Under the pieces are notes generated by a model that was not told the DNA's origin, made no database searches, and saw only the letters and a list, made by a program, of their open reading frames with translations. Shown in pieces: positions 45,300 through 58,100 of a stretch of 64,000 bases of DNA (positions within the stretch are counted from its first letter, which is position 1; every line of letters starts with the position of its first letter). The position numbers were made by a program, and so were the translations under genes. The stretch is from Calycina herbarum. Its lineage: Eukaryota > Ascomycota > Leotiomycetes > Helotiales > Pezizellaceae. Where the stretch lies: the NCBI GenBank assembly GCA_001414485.1, contig LLEY01000004.1, forward strand, positions 248,001 through 312,000. Direction: 5' to 3'.

Positions 45300-48200
45300 G
45301 ACTTAGGTTTCGACGGTGGAACTCCTAAAGTTCCTCTAAGTACTAGCTAATGTTTTTTCTAGGTTCCTAAGTGTTTTCTAAATATAGGTAATCTAACTAT
45401 TTTATTAAATACTTAACCTATCCTCTAACAAGTCTATAGTTAAGAATCCTCTTAACTTTATACTTAGTATTTAAGTTTATTAGTTAAATTTCTATAAGTA
45501 GGGCTAGTAGTACTCCCGGTGGTACTAGCTCGAGTAAGGATATATAGAATACTAGGTAGATATTTATTATTCTTAGTAGCGCTAATTTATAATTTAAAGG
45601 TCCTTTAACACGTTTAATTTTAAATAGTCTAAGTTTTTTATAATCTAATTTATTACTTAGTCTTTTTATATTAATGTTTTTCTATACTAAATAGACTTTA
45701 TCCCTCTCTTTTAGCGTTAGCTTCTAACTACGTCGTTTGTTATAGTAGTGTGTATTTCTTTCGGCTATGAATTACAAATCCTCTATAAGTTCCTTATATA
45801 GCCCTTTAATTTTTAAGACGTAAACACGAGTAAGCTAGTTGTCGATAGTCGTAGACAGCGGTTCTCGATACACTAACAATTTATATCTAAAATTAGCGTA
45901 GAATAGTGTAACAAGTGTTATTTCCGTTACTAAACTATTATAGGCAAACTATGCTAAGGGTAGCAGTTCTACCTAGTTATCTTACTAGTAGTTCATATAA
46001 CAACGAAGGTATGTTTTAACTACTTAATTTATCTGTTTATTTCCTCTATTCGTTTAAGAGTAGAAAGCTATAGAGAGCTTCCTTTTCATACCTAATCGTT
46101 TTATAAAAGCGATCTAAAATTTTAAGATAAAGAGCTTATCTCTATCTAAGAGTATCTCTTCTAGTAGTCTATGTCTTAAGACTACTTCTCTAAGGAATAT
46201 AAATACTAATTCCTTAGCTATACTTAACTCTATATATACTATAAGAATTATATACTTCGTAAGTCGTTCTATAATAACTAGGATCGTATTATATTTAACT
46301 TCTATTATTAGGTCTTTAGATTTTAGTAGTTTAATAATAAAATCTATAAATACTGATTTCTAAGGTATCTATAGTATTAGAGTAGTATTCATCTGTCTAT
46401 AAGAAGTATAGTAGGAAGCTTTATTCCTAGTATAGGTATTATATTCTACTATCACTTCCTTAACTATCGTAGATAACCGATTAATATAGTAGTATTGTCT
46501 TATCCTCTAGAGAGTTCTACGAATTCCTTAATGTCTGTAAGCAGGCGTAGTATAGTATTCCTATATAAATTCCTTTACGTATAGGCTAGGAACCTATAGT
46601 TTCCCTTTTACGTACTGATTATAACCTTTGTATATGTTCTGAATTTTATCTATCTAGATGTCGTTTATCGCTACTATCTTATATATAGTAGGTACTAAGT
46701 CTCTATTCTTAAGAGTTTTTAAGATCGTAATCTTCTTATACTCCTTATTTCCCTTATATCTGGGTTTCTAGCTAAGAGTATTAGCCCGAGTATTTAACGT
46801 TCTCTTTATATATTAGATGATAATATCAAATCCTTCTAATATCTCTAACTATCTAGCTAATCGTCTAGTCGTAAGTTCCTTAGTTGTTGTAAACGTTCTA
46901 AGGTTCTTATAGTTAGATAAAACTATAACTAGGTATTTTACTAGCTATAAATAAATTCTCTAGTATTCTAAAGCTAATACTATAGCAAGTAGTTCCTTGT
47001 CGAAGATACTATAGTTTTATTATACTAGGTTAAATGTTTTTAAATAATATATAATAGGTATAAGTTTTCCCTTATTATTTAGTTATAGGTGAATTATATC
47101 TATAGATGTATCTAAGGCATCTGTTTTAATCGTACTTAGTTTTTTTTTATCGAAGTTATATAGAATAGGTTTTTCTATAAACTTTGCTTTTAGTTTCTAA
47201 AAAGCATCCTTAGCCTATTTATTTTAAATAAATTTAATAGCTTTCTTAACTAGTACTAATATTAGTTTAGTAATCTTTATATAGTCTTGTATAAACGGAT
47301 AGTAAAAGTTTATAAATCTAAGGAAGGACTGTATATCTTTTATATTCTCTAGTAATTTCTAGTTTAAGATGTCTTAGATCTTTGCTAGATCTATTTCTAT
47401 TTTTCCTAGGCTAAATACCTATCCTAGGAAAAGTGTCTGAGTTACTCTAAACTCGTATTTCGAGAGTTTTAACCGAGAGTTTACTTTTATAAGTTGTTAT
47501 AAAACTTCTCTAATATGTCTCTTATGTTCTTCTTCTTTTTCTAAGAAGATTAGGATATTATCTAGGTAATAAATTACTATTACTTTTAGAAGATCTCTTA
47601 AAATGTTATTATTTTATCTCTAATATATAACTAGTATGTTATAGAGTCTAAATAGCATAACTGTGTATTTGTAAAGGCCTGATAGTAAGGTAAATACTGT
47701 CTTCTATTCGTCTCCGGCTTTTATCTATATAAGTCTGTAGGCGTTTTGTTAATCTAATTTCGTAAATCGTACTACCTTACCTAACTTATCTCGTAAGTAT
47801 TAGCTAGGTAGTAGTAGATAAGCGTTCTTAACCGTAGCGTGATTTACTTCTCTATAATTAATATATACTCTCTTATCTAGGTCGTCTTTTTTCTTAATAA
47901 TAAGCATGTTTAAGGCAATTAGCGACTTAGATCTTCTAATATATCCCTTCTTAATACCTTCCTTTATATAACTTTTTATTCTTTATAGGCTTTTCTAGTT
48001 ATATAACTGAAGCTTCTACTTTAAGAGGTAATAACCCTCTTTTAATTTAATCTTATAATCCTATAAGCAATGTTCTAGTAAGGCTCGTAAGTCTTCTAGG
48101 TTTTTAAACAAAGCTCTAAATTCTCTATACTATATAGGTATTTCGTTATTAGCTTTCTTACTAACCTATAGAGGACCCTAGGCAAGGTGTTCTAGCGCTT

Positions 48201-50960
48201 TAGAAGAGGTGGCGCTAACCTTGTTCTAGCTATAAAGTTATAAATACAAACCTATGTATTTATATTAACTAAAGGTTATTGTTCTAGCCTTCTAGTCGAT
48301 TTCTAGATTATGTTTCTAAATCTATAGTATACTAAGTATTACTTCCTTACTTCCTATTTTAATAATATCGAATTATATGTCTAAACAGTATCCTTTAATA
48401 TTAATTCTTATTAGAATAGTTTATTAATTAATAATCCTATTTTAGTATATAACGTCTATTCTATTAACCACTCCTAGTCGATATAGTCTTATTTCCTTAA
48501 TTAGGACGTTTAGCTTCTCTTAAGCTATTAAGGAAATAAAGTTGCCTATTACTCCTAAGTCTATTATAACTTATAACTTTTTTTCTTTTACTTCTATAGT
48601 TATTACTAACTGTCTTTCTCTTAAAGTAGCGTCTAACTTTGCTTTAATATATTAGACTTTAAAAGATCGATTCTCTTAATTATACTTCTTTCTCTCCTCG
48701 TCCTTATACTATAGAAAGAATCTTACTCTTTCCTTATTAGCATATACTACCTCGTATACTAATCTATATTCTATAATTCCTATAGTTTTAGGAATTTCCC
48801 TTATAAATTGCTTTAGTATTTGTCTATAGTTATATTAGATCTATTCGTAACTAGTTTCCGAAATAGCTTCTATAGACTATAGTTCTCCTATATATAGATA
48901 ATCTAAAGTAGCCTCTAGTATACTTATCTCTAGTTTTATATAGTAAACTTTAAATATATAATCTCTTGAATTCTTTTCTTTAATAGCTCTAATCTAAGAC
49001 TAAGGAAAGAATACTACTCCTTCTTTATCTAATAATACTACTTCGTATATCTGATAATATTCTACTATTCTAGTAGGCTCTAGTAATATTCCTTTAAATC
49101 GCTTCTATAATAACTAGTCTAAAGTCGTACTTAGTTTATATCGTATCTATTATACTATTATTTCCTAAACTGTTTCTATAAACTATAGTTCTCCTACTAA
49201 TAGATAGTATATTTCTTCCGGTTCTGTCTTAGCCTATCTAGTTATATTAAATTCCCTTTACTCTTAGAATAATATACTAAATAGTTATTATAAGTTATAT
49301 TTTCTTAGTACTAACCTATTATTTCTAATTAATATAACTACGATATATTACTTAAATTCCTCTAGTATAATATCTTCGGGTAGTGTTCTAAGGAAAGAGG
49401 TTTTAATTCGTCCTATAAATCCTATTAGAACTTACTATGTCTATGTACTAGTCTTATCTAATATATTATATACTTTCTATATATCTCTTACTTTAGAGTA
49501 GCTAGGTTTTTTAATTAGTTAGTGTTTCTGTTCTAGTTCCTTTTCTTTAATAGTTTTTTGTCTAGTGATTAGGCTAACTAGAGTTATTGTTTTAGAGTTA
49601 TTACTTATAACTATGTACATTGTTAAGATAGTTAGGTTAACCCCTTATATTATATAAGGACTCTAGAAATCTGGTTTTTAATTATTAATATATACTTATC
49701 GATTTCCTTGTTTAAAAGTTCTAAGGAAAGCCTAAGTTTCTCTAACTTCTAGGTCTTTATTCTTTATTTCTCCTTTTAAACTAGAAGATAAATCTAATAT
49801 CTCTAAAGAACTAGTCGATAGTAGTGATTCGTATTCTACTTAAAGAGGTTGCTTAGATTCTATTACTAATTATATATTATAATATTCCTTAAGAAGTAGA
49901 TCTCTATTATTATTAGTATCTTATACTCTACTAATTCCTTTGTTATTTTTAATCTAGGTTCTATATCCTTATACTTTAAGCTCCTTATCTATAAGTTTAA
50001 TATAATCGGTTAAAGCTATCTATTATTAAATAGTAGTATTAATTTATTTCTTTTTCTTAGAATCTTTCTTCTTACTATACTTATTTACTCTATAGCCTAG
50101 TTAGCTATAATTATAATATAAGTTCTACTTATGTTAATGATTTTATTCTTTCTAGGAAAGTCCTCCTTTCTTTAGAAAGGTTTTCTTTTACGTAGCGTTT
50201 GCCTCCTTACTATGCTTGCTAGCGTAAGAGTGCTTCTACTTTTCTAACCCTTTGCTCTTTTCCCCGTGTCTAGGGTTACTCTTCTTGAATTTATATAAGC
50301 GATTATCTAGTTAGACGACTTCCTCGATTATACCTATAATAGTTAAGAATTATATATTCTATTTAGCTATTTCCTTATAGATATGTGTCTTTAATCCTCT
50401 GTAAAAGAGTTCTATAAGAGTAATAGTATCCTATCTCGACTTCGTTTTATAACGTTGAAATTCATTAGTGTAATCTATTACTAATCCGGTCTAGTGTAAT
50501 TCTAAAAGCTTGTGTATAGCTGTTTAAATTATATTAAAGTCTTTAAAGACTTTTCTAATAGTTGCCTTAAATCCTCTTTAAGATTTAAACATAATCTTAG
50601 TTAATTCTATCTTTCTATCTTTATCCTTATTTTTAAAAAAGTCCTCTAAGTATAGCTAAGCCTATTCTAATGCTAATCTCCTAAGATAGGAAATAGCAAA
50701 GATAGTTTGTAAGTTATAATTGCCTTCGAACTTGTTAGAATTAAAGTTAAAGTAGATGTCTATTTAGAGAAGGAATAAGTCGAGTTTCTTTCGCTTCCTA
50801 TAATACGTATCTAGTATCTTAACTTTAATAGATTCAAGTGCTTTGACCTTGTAAGGCTCGGGGGCGTCTGGTATACTAACATTGTCGTCGTTCCTAGTTA
50901 ACTGTGTACTAGCAGGTGTCCTCCTAGTTACACCTTTAGATGTTCCGGCGACGTTGACTC
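45300..50960 (-). pseudogene. gypsy-1 gag-pol, RIP-inactivated
   Basis: Decayed polyprotein on the minus strand. A Gag zinc knuckle is recognisable at about 50078-50140, with Tyr where Cys and His belong and a TAA inside. Reverse transcriptase shows YYLDNIL (motif at 47557-47568; the usual second Asp is Asn), then KRHIREVLQQL, RLKLSKYEF and IKDIQSFLRFINFYYPFIQDY, the connection to RNase H. The integrase zinc-binding domain is visible around 46415-46560 (RTL, RIRQYYYINRLSTIV, then a former C-x2-C). Stops are mostly at codons that were probably Gln or Trp. The frame through reverse transcriptase is continuous apart from stops, so decay is mainly by point mutation. Confidence 0.85.
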
Positions 50961-51037
50961 GACTAGCATTCGAGCTAGCTGCTGCGGCGGGGGTTACTAG
51001 GGCTATAGCGACTGAACTTCTAAGCAGGTGCTTAAAG

Positions 51038-51472
51038 TGTAACGAAACTTAAACAAACTAAATAAAGATGACTAAGTCTCGAAGGTTAGTATATAGGTAA
51101 GAAGTATAGATGTGCCGGGTTGTTTACTTAGAAGTGAACTCGTTACTTATATTAAAGATGTTAAATAAGATAATAAGATTAATAACTAAAGTTAAGCACG
51201 AAGCTCCTATCTAATAGCAGACGTGCCAGTCTTATATAGGTGCTTCCTTCCTCGTACTAGCCTGCTAGCTTAGTCGCTCCGTCGCTGCTAGACTGTTAGA
51301 CCTGTCGCCCCGTCTAGCGAACTCTTATCACGTGATTATAACTAAAAGAAATCCCTAGATCGCTTAGCTAACCTAACCGATCCCTATCTACTATAAGAGT
51401 ATTCCGATAGTGCTTAACCTGTCAGGACGCCGCCTGGTCTTCACTCATCACGTGTGCACGTGATTCGTGACA
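51038..51472 (-). repeat. gypsy-1 LTR (5' LTR in element orientation)
   Basis: 435 bp, ending in GTGACA on the plus strand, so the minus-strand reading starts TGTCACGAATC. It pairs with 44199-44633, and ATATA follows at once. CACGTG palindromes lie near its end (about 51450-51462). Confidence 0.92.
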
Positions 51473-54400
51473 ATATACTTAACATATATAACACTCTCTT
51501 AGGTGCTAAGGGAGTAGGAGAGGCTGTTAACTATGTTCTTAGCTTAGTATATATCCTTATAACTAATACTCTAATAGCTAGCGACTTTAACCTAAAGAGT
51601 TAACTCTAGTAGCTAGACTTCCTAGGGCAGGAAAGTACACAGTCCTCCTTGCTTATTAACTAGATAGAGGATAGAGGGCTACAGCTCTCTACCTCTCCTA
51701 GTACGTGAACTTATAACCTCGGTAACACCCTCGACCTAGCCTTCTACTCTAATAACCTCTACTAGAGAGGGGCTGCTACTAAGGTTAACCTTATATTTAA
51801 GTATAGCTTTAACTACTTCTTACTTCTTACTTAACTTTTATATATAAGAAACTTAACTATAAAGGACTCTCTTTTTAAGCTTAGCTCTCTTAATATTAAA
51901 ACCTTTAAGACAACTCTTTAAGGAAAGCTTAAAACTTAATAGCTTTATAAACTTATAGAGTAACTAGACTCGGACTCGCTAAAAGCCTTAGTAGGATTTA
52001 TTACTAAGAGCGTATATAGTATATATCTTAGCAGTACTAAGCAAGGGCTCGGACATAGGTTTAGACACCTCTAGTAGAATAAGAAGTACTAGACAGCAGC
52101 TACTAAGGCAAGGTAGATACAAAGGCTTAACGTAAGCGTACAAGCCTTAAAGACTCTTTATAAGAGTCTAAGGTAGGAAATCTAGAAGGTAAAGAGAGAA
52201 TACTTCTATACCCTAGTCGATAAAGCTACGAAGAGTAAAGATGTATTTAAAATCTATAAGTAGTACTAGAGTACTAGAATCTACAAGTCTCCCTCTCTAA
52301 GAGACTCGGTAAGCTAACTAAGCTTCTCTACTTAAGAAAAGCAGAAGATCCTAGTATAAGAGCTACTTATAAACAAGGCTAAAGTTAGGAATATTTTATT
52401 TAATACTCTAACTACCTCTACTCAGTCCCTTCCCTAGGTAGTCCTTATACTATATAAGGTTAAGGAATCGATCCTTAGGAAAGCTTCTACTATGCTAAGA
52501 GAAGACGAGCTAGTAACAGGAGTCTTTAAAGTAGCCTAGCTATAGATCTTATATCTTATCCTCTCCTTATTTAAAGGCTGTATAAAGGTAGGTTTCTACC
52601 TAAAAATCTTTTATCCTACTATCGTTGCTATTATCCTAAAGTCTAATAAGAAAGATAAGTCGTTCCCCTGAGTATATTACCTAATTACCTTACTCTTAGT
52701 CCTTAGAAAGAGGCTTAAAAGGCTTCTTATAAAGAGAGCTTCTTAGATAGCTATTAAGTACTCTATTCTAGAGTAAAACCAGTTTAGAGCTCTCCTCTTA
52801 AGAGCTGTTATAGACCTTACTACCTACCTTACCTTTGATATTAAGTTAGCTCTTATAGATAAATAGAAAGCCTTCTTTCTTATACTTAATATTAAAGAGG
52901 CTTTTAACATAGTACTTCCTAGTCGCCTAATTAAAAGGCTAAGAGAGTAAGATTAGCCGGATTACTTTATTAAATAGGCTACTTCTTTCTTAACTAATAG
53001 ACTAGTAAAAGTAAAACTAGACAAGGAAATAAGAGCTTCTACCCCGCTTTAATACAGGCTTTCTTAAAGCTTGTCTATCTTACCTATTCTCTTTATACTT
53101 TATATCTAGCCTCTCTTTAGCTTAGAGGTTAGCTCTCTTCTAGTATTACAAAGATTTAGTTATATAGACGATATTAGATTACTTACTTTTAAGCTCTTAA
53201 AGGCAGGGAATATTAAGGCTCTTATAAAGCAGGTGACTAGTACTCTAAAGTAGAGTATAGACGAGAGTATTACTTTTAACGCTAAGTTAGAACTTATATA
53301 CTTCTCCTATAAAAGGAAGCAAAAAGGGAGAGGTATCTAGCCCTCTCCTTCTATTATAGTTAAAGAGAAGACAATAGAACCTATATAAGAGCTTAGATAG
53401 CTTAGCATCTTCTTTAACCTCTATCTTACGTTTTATAGCTATGTTAAAAGAATAACAAGTAAGGCTATACTTATAACTAATGCTCTTAAAGGAATAATAA
53501 ATATAATAAGAGGCTTATCTCCTTATCTACTTAAGTAAGTTACTACTACTTCTATTCTCTTAATTATCTACTTTAAACATAAGACCTAGTACTCTAGTTA
53601 AACAAGAGAGGAAACAAGCTAAGCAAGCTCTATAAATAACTAGATCGGCTACTATCTAACTCTCTTAGATAGAGTAGTATTAAAGTATACTAGGATTATC
53701 CTCCTAGTTTATAAGACTACCTCTACCTTAGTACTCCTTATAGAATCTAGCCTCTTAGCTACTAAAATCGCTCTTATAGTAAAAAGTAGAGTATTTAAGG
53801 CTAGAACTCGCTAACTCGACTTAGCTTACCTGCTTAAATAATATATAAATAACTCTTGCTTAAAAGCTAGGCTTATTTACTACTCTTCTAAACCTCTCTC
53901 TCTCTTAAAAGAAATCGACCTAATATAAGACCTTCTATAGAATAGAGGGTTTAACTAGTAGGCCCGCCTTCTCAAGGTAGTAGGTCTAAGCCCTAGTAGT
54001 AATAAGGACTCCTACAAAGCTAAATTCCTTAAATTCCTTACCTCTATCTCGCCTACAGACCTAGTTATATTTACTAACAGCTCTCGCTTAGACGACAAAA
54101 GTACTAGTAGCAGCGTATGTCTTATAAGAGGAGGGGTTGTTCTAAACATAAGGCTCTTCCTCTTCGATAAAATATTAGAGATATATAACGTAGAAGCCAA
54201 AGCTGCCTTACATAGTCTAGAACTAGCCCTAGACTCCCCTTTCTAGGCCTTAGCTATAAAGTACTAGATTTGCCTTAATAACCTCGAAGCTATACTATAA
54301 CTAATCTACTAGTCTTATAGCACGTCGTAAGAGACCTTTAATAAGGTATATAGCTTTACTTAGCTATACCTAGAGAAGATTCAAATAAGGTAGTACCCTA

Positions 54401-54620
54401 GTTATATAGAAATCCGTAGTAATAAAATAGCCGACAAAGCTATAGGAAAAGCAGCTTAAATACCCTCTTCTAGTTCCCCTCTACTCTATACTACTATATT
54501 TAAGAGAGAGGTTAAAGAGACAGGGATCAGGCTTGTAAATCAGCTCTAGTAAACAACGCTCTTAGATACTTATAAAAACCTAGAACTTACTTCCTAGCTT
54601 TTAAAACCTAAGACTCTCTA
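51473..54620 (+). mobile_element. Tad-like LINE, middle segment (endonuclease, reverse transcriptase, RNase H)
   Basis: Continuation of the LINE after gypsy-1; its first five bases double as the target duplication. ORF2 is decayed but readable. The endonuclease C-terminal part has SDFNLK (about 51580) and GNTLDLAF (about 51720). Reverse transcriptase has NIKEAFNIVLPSRLIKRLRE (about 52890-52950), the SLSILPILFILY block (about 53065-53105) and YIDDI (53161-53175). An RNase H-like start reads VIFTNSSR (about 54065), where the first catalytic Asp is now Asn. This order with an RNase H is typical of Tad-like fungal LINEs. It stops at the gypsy-2 insertion. Confidence 0.8.
54616..54620. repeat. Target-site duplication CTCTA, left side of gypsy-2
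   Basis: CTCTA directly before the left LTR, repeated at 60540-60544 after the right LTR. Confidence 0.85.
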
Positions 54621-54949
54621 TGTTACGGACCTGGCCACCGCCGAGCACGTGACTCGCGTACGGCTGCTCGCCGGCGTCTGTAAAGCCTGCCATTCCTGGC
54701 CTGGCTTAGAACTATTCCTACCTAGGCTAGGAACCATTTCTATAAACAGATCGATATTCCTATAACTTATCGATTCCTTGGCTATCTCTATATTATAGGA
54801 ACTCTAGAAGTCTTCTCTTTCCTTCTCTTCTCTTCTGTAGCTTTAGATCTTTAATTAAACTACCTCTTACTTCTTTAATTATCTGCTATACCTATGTATG
54901 CTATAGGTAAGGATAACTACTAGAGGGCTAGCAGATTAGGTTTGTTATA
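54621..54949 (+). repeat. gypsy-2 left (5') LTR
   Basis: 329 bp beginning TGTTACGGACC. It aligns gaplessly with 60211-60539; visible differences are transitions. The canonical CACA end is mutated to TATA here. Confidence 0.92.
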
Positions 54950-55168
54950 TTATCTAAAGCTCCCTTCTTCTCTCTATTTACTACTGCTCCTAGGAAGGAT
55001 TAGAATATCTGTTGCGATTCTAACACAACACCTACGGTCCGTATAGACTGCCTATAGATGCTACCGGCGCCTTATACAGCCCTGCGTACCCGTGCCTACC
55101 ACCGTATACAAGAGCCTAAGGCTCTTCTACCTATACCCTCTGTCCTTATAACTGAGTCGTCTGCAACG

Positions 55169-58100
55169 ATGTCTGCCGACCAGCCTACAGACGCTTAATA
55201 GCTTGCTATAGCCCTAAAACAGGTCCGCCTACTACGAGAACAACTGGACGATGTCCGTACCCCTCTGTAAGGGAATACCCTGTCTAAAACTGGATAACAC
55301 AGGTCGTTTACGGTTAAGCTTAAGGATACTAAGCCTCTAACGGATGGCTTGTCTCTAACCTTCGACAACTAGAAGATCTAGATTAAGGACAAGTTCCTTA
55401 TTAACGCCTCTATGTTTGAGCTGGAGGAAGCAAAGATGGCTTACGTTTTTAACTGTATAGCTGATATTGCTTAGAAGTATCTCGCGCTCTGTTACTGGAA
55501 GGGACCTGAGCTGTTTTAGTCTATAAAAGAAATGATTATATATCTTGTGGATATCTTAGAGAACCTGTTCGAAGCGTAGGACGCCTATATCGAATTCCGC
55601 TGGCTTGTTATAAGAGATGACGAGACTTTTGTAACCTTCTATACTCGCTTCTTATACCTTGTGGGTACTGGACGGATCCCGACAGACGACTTATAGCCCG
55701 ACTTGTATGACAAGCTTACGCCACCTCTATAACAGTCCGTCTTACTATTCTTAGACGTCCTGCTTATAAGTACGGCCCTAGCAAACAAGTGTCGACTTGT
55801 TGACAAGAACTTACGAAGACTTTAGCTCTGTAGAAGCAACTTACGGACCGCTTGTCTTATCCCCCGGCCTATAACTGCTACTACTACCTCCTGCCTAGCT
55901 AGAACTTTCACTACTACTTAAACTGCGTTCTGTATAACCTCCCCTGCCCCGGCCCCCCGCCTTTACGGACTATTACGTGAACCAACGCCTGCCTGTAAGG
56001 AACCGGACGACGCCTGCTTTAAGTGTAAGAGGACTGGGCACTATGTCCGCGAATGCCCTAAGAACTCTAAGCCTATTATAGACGTTAATAAGCTTATGGA
56101 GCCTACGTCCGACTTAGAACAGTCGGAAAACGACCAAGTCTAGGGAAAGTCTCCCCTCTAGGCTTGCTTTACCGAGGTCCTGGCCAGTTAGCTATCGATC
56201 TAAGTTAGCTACTTAGAGGAAAACAGTTCACGATCTCTTATAACTTAGTCTATAATAGATACAGATTTAAAACCTCTGCTCTAGCTGATACTAGAGTAAA
56301 CGGCTTTGTACTTATTAGTATAAAGTTTATTTAAAGGCTGGCTTACTTCTTCTCTTTAACTATTTATACTCTTCCTACTCTTATTATAGTTCGTAGCTTT
56401 GATGGACAGAGTCGACAGTTCACAGACTACTATATTGTTCTTCACTTATATATAGACGGCCGTAAACAGTATAACGTCCCTATAGTCCTCCTTAATACTA
56501 GCTATTAGGACCTTATTCTTAGGCATATATAGTTTAACTAGCTTAACGTATAACTTAACCCTTGCTAGCGACGACTTATATAGCCCGCGGATCTCCCTCC
56601 TTCTCCTAACCTTGTCTAGCTATGCCTCCTGGATCCTAGGATCTTATAGACTCGGCCCTTAAACCTAGATTACTAAGCTAACGCGGATCGCCGTGATTAG
56701 GCCCTAGAAGAACAGGTTATACGTAAATACTAGGAAGACCTGTAACTGTTTATAAGCCTTGTCGACGAGCTGCTAGTCCCTCGGATCCTGGCGCGCCTGC
56801 CTACTACACCTCTGGCTGTACGTTATAGCGAGTACTGGGACTGCTAAAACAACTTACGAAATATGAACCGCGCTCTTATAGGTTTAGATATCTGTAAAGC
56901 CTCTATAGCGCGTCTAAAACGTGTACGCCTCGACCTGCCACCGGTAGACATTGCTGTTATCGGTGCTGCTGTATATCGCCGTAACCTATAAGATACTAAA
57001 GCTATAGCCTTTAGTACCTCTTTTTATAAGATTAATTACTTAATAGAAAAAAAGCTTACAGATTAAAAAGACGACTTACAGGTCTAAGAAAGCCTCTCCG
57101 GAGCCTACTAGGATCTTATAGACGTTTTCTCTAAAGCTGTGTCTGATACTCTTCTCCCTCGTCGCCTGTACGACTATAAGATCGAACTTACGAACGGGAA
57201 CGTAGACGACTTGTCCTATAGCCCCCTCTGCCACTAGTTAACGGACGAGCTTTGAGCTGTAAAATAATACCTTATTAAGAACCTTTATAAAGGTTTTATT
57301 AAGGCTAGCTAAGCCCTCTTTGTAGCTCCGATTCTCTTTGTTAAGAAGTCTGATAGCTCTCTACGGTTTTATATTAATTACTATAAGCTGAATAATCTAA
57401 CTTATAAGGACTAGTATCCTCTTCTGTTAATCGACGAAACTCTTGCTTGTCTAGGTAAGGCTTATATCTTTATAAAGCTAGATATATGATAAGCTTTTTA
57501 CCGGATTTGGATTAACCCTGAGTTTAAGGAACTAACAACGTTCTAGACCTGTTATAGAGCCTATAAGTGCAAAGTTATACCTTTTAGACTAACTAACGGA
57601 CCTGTAATATATTAACGGTTTATAAACGACGTACTCTTTAACTATTTAGACGACTTTTATACTGCTTACCTTGACGATATTCTTATTTACTCCGAGAACG
57701 AGCTAGACTATTAGGAATACGTCTGTAAGGTCCTTTTACGGCTTTGTAAAGCTGGCTTATAGGCTGATATTAAGAAATCTAAGTTTAACGTTACTTATAC
57801 GAAGTACCTAGGCTTCTATGTAAGTACTAATAGGATTGAAGTAGACCTGGAAAAGATAGAAACGATCTATAACTAGGAACGCCCTATTATAGTCTGCGGT
57901 GTTTAGTCCTTTCTTAGCTTTTATAACTTCTATTAAAAGTTTATTCTCAACTATAGACGAGTTGTACGCCTGTTAACGGCTCTAACTTATAAAGACTAGC
58001 TGTTTTAGTAGACACCTGCTTATTAGGACGCCTTCTCTAAGCTGAAGGCCCGGCTTATTAATACACCTCTTCTTATATACTTTAATCTGTAATACGAGTC

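Larger units (their letters stand above)
44199..51472 (-). mobile_element. Complete Ty3/gypsy LTR retrotransposon, gypsy-1
   Basis: A 7,274-bp element with two 435-bp LTRs and a 5-bp ATATA target duplication, inserted into the endonuclease region of the LINE. Minus-strand translation shows gag-pol order with gag near 50.9-50.0 kb, reverse transcriptase near 47.6 kb and integrase near 46.5 kb. The purine-rich tract (AAGAAGGGGATAG on the minus strand, 44634-44646) lies next to the left LTR, which makes that the 3' LTR. It is RIP-mutated with many stops. A separate plus-strand frame occupies the space between pol and this LTR. No convincing primer-binding site was identified. Confidence 0.92.

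Noticed and set aside
54012..54200. 62-codon minus-strand frame in the LINE
   Set aside because: Antisense to the RNase H part of LINE ORF2, so it is a shadow.
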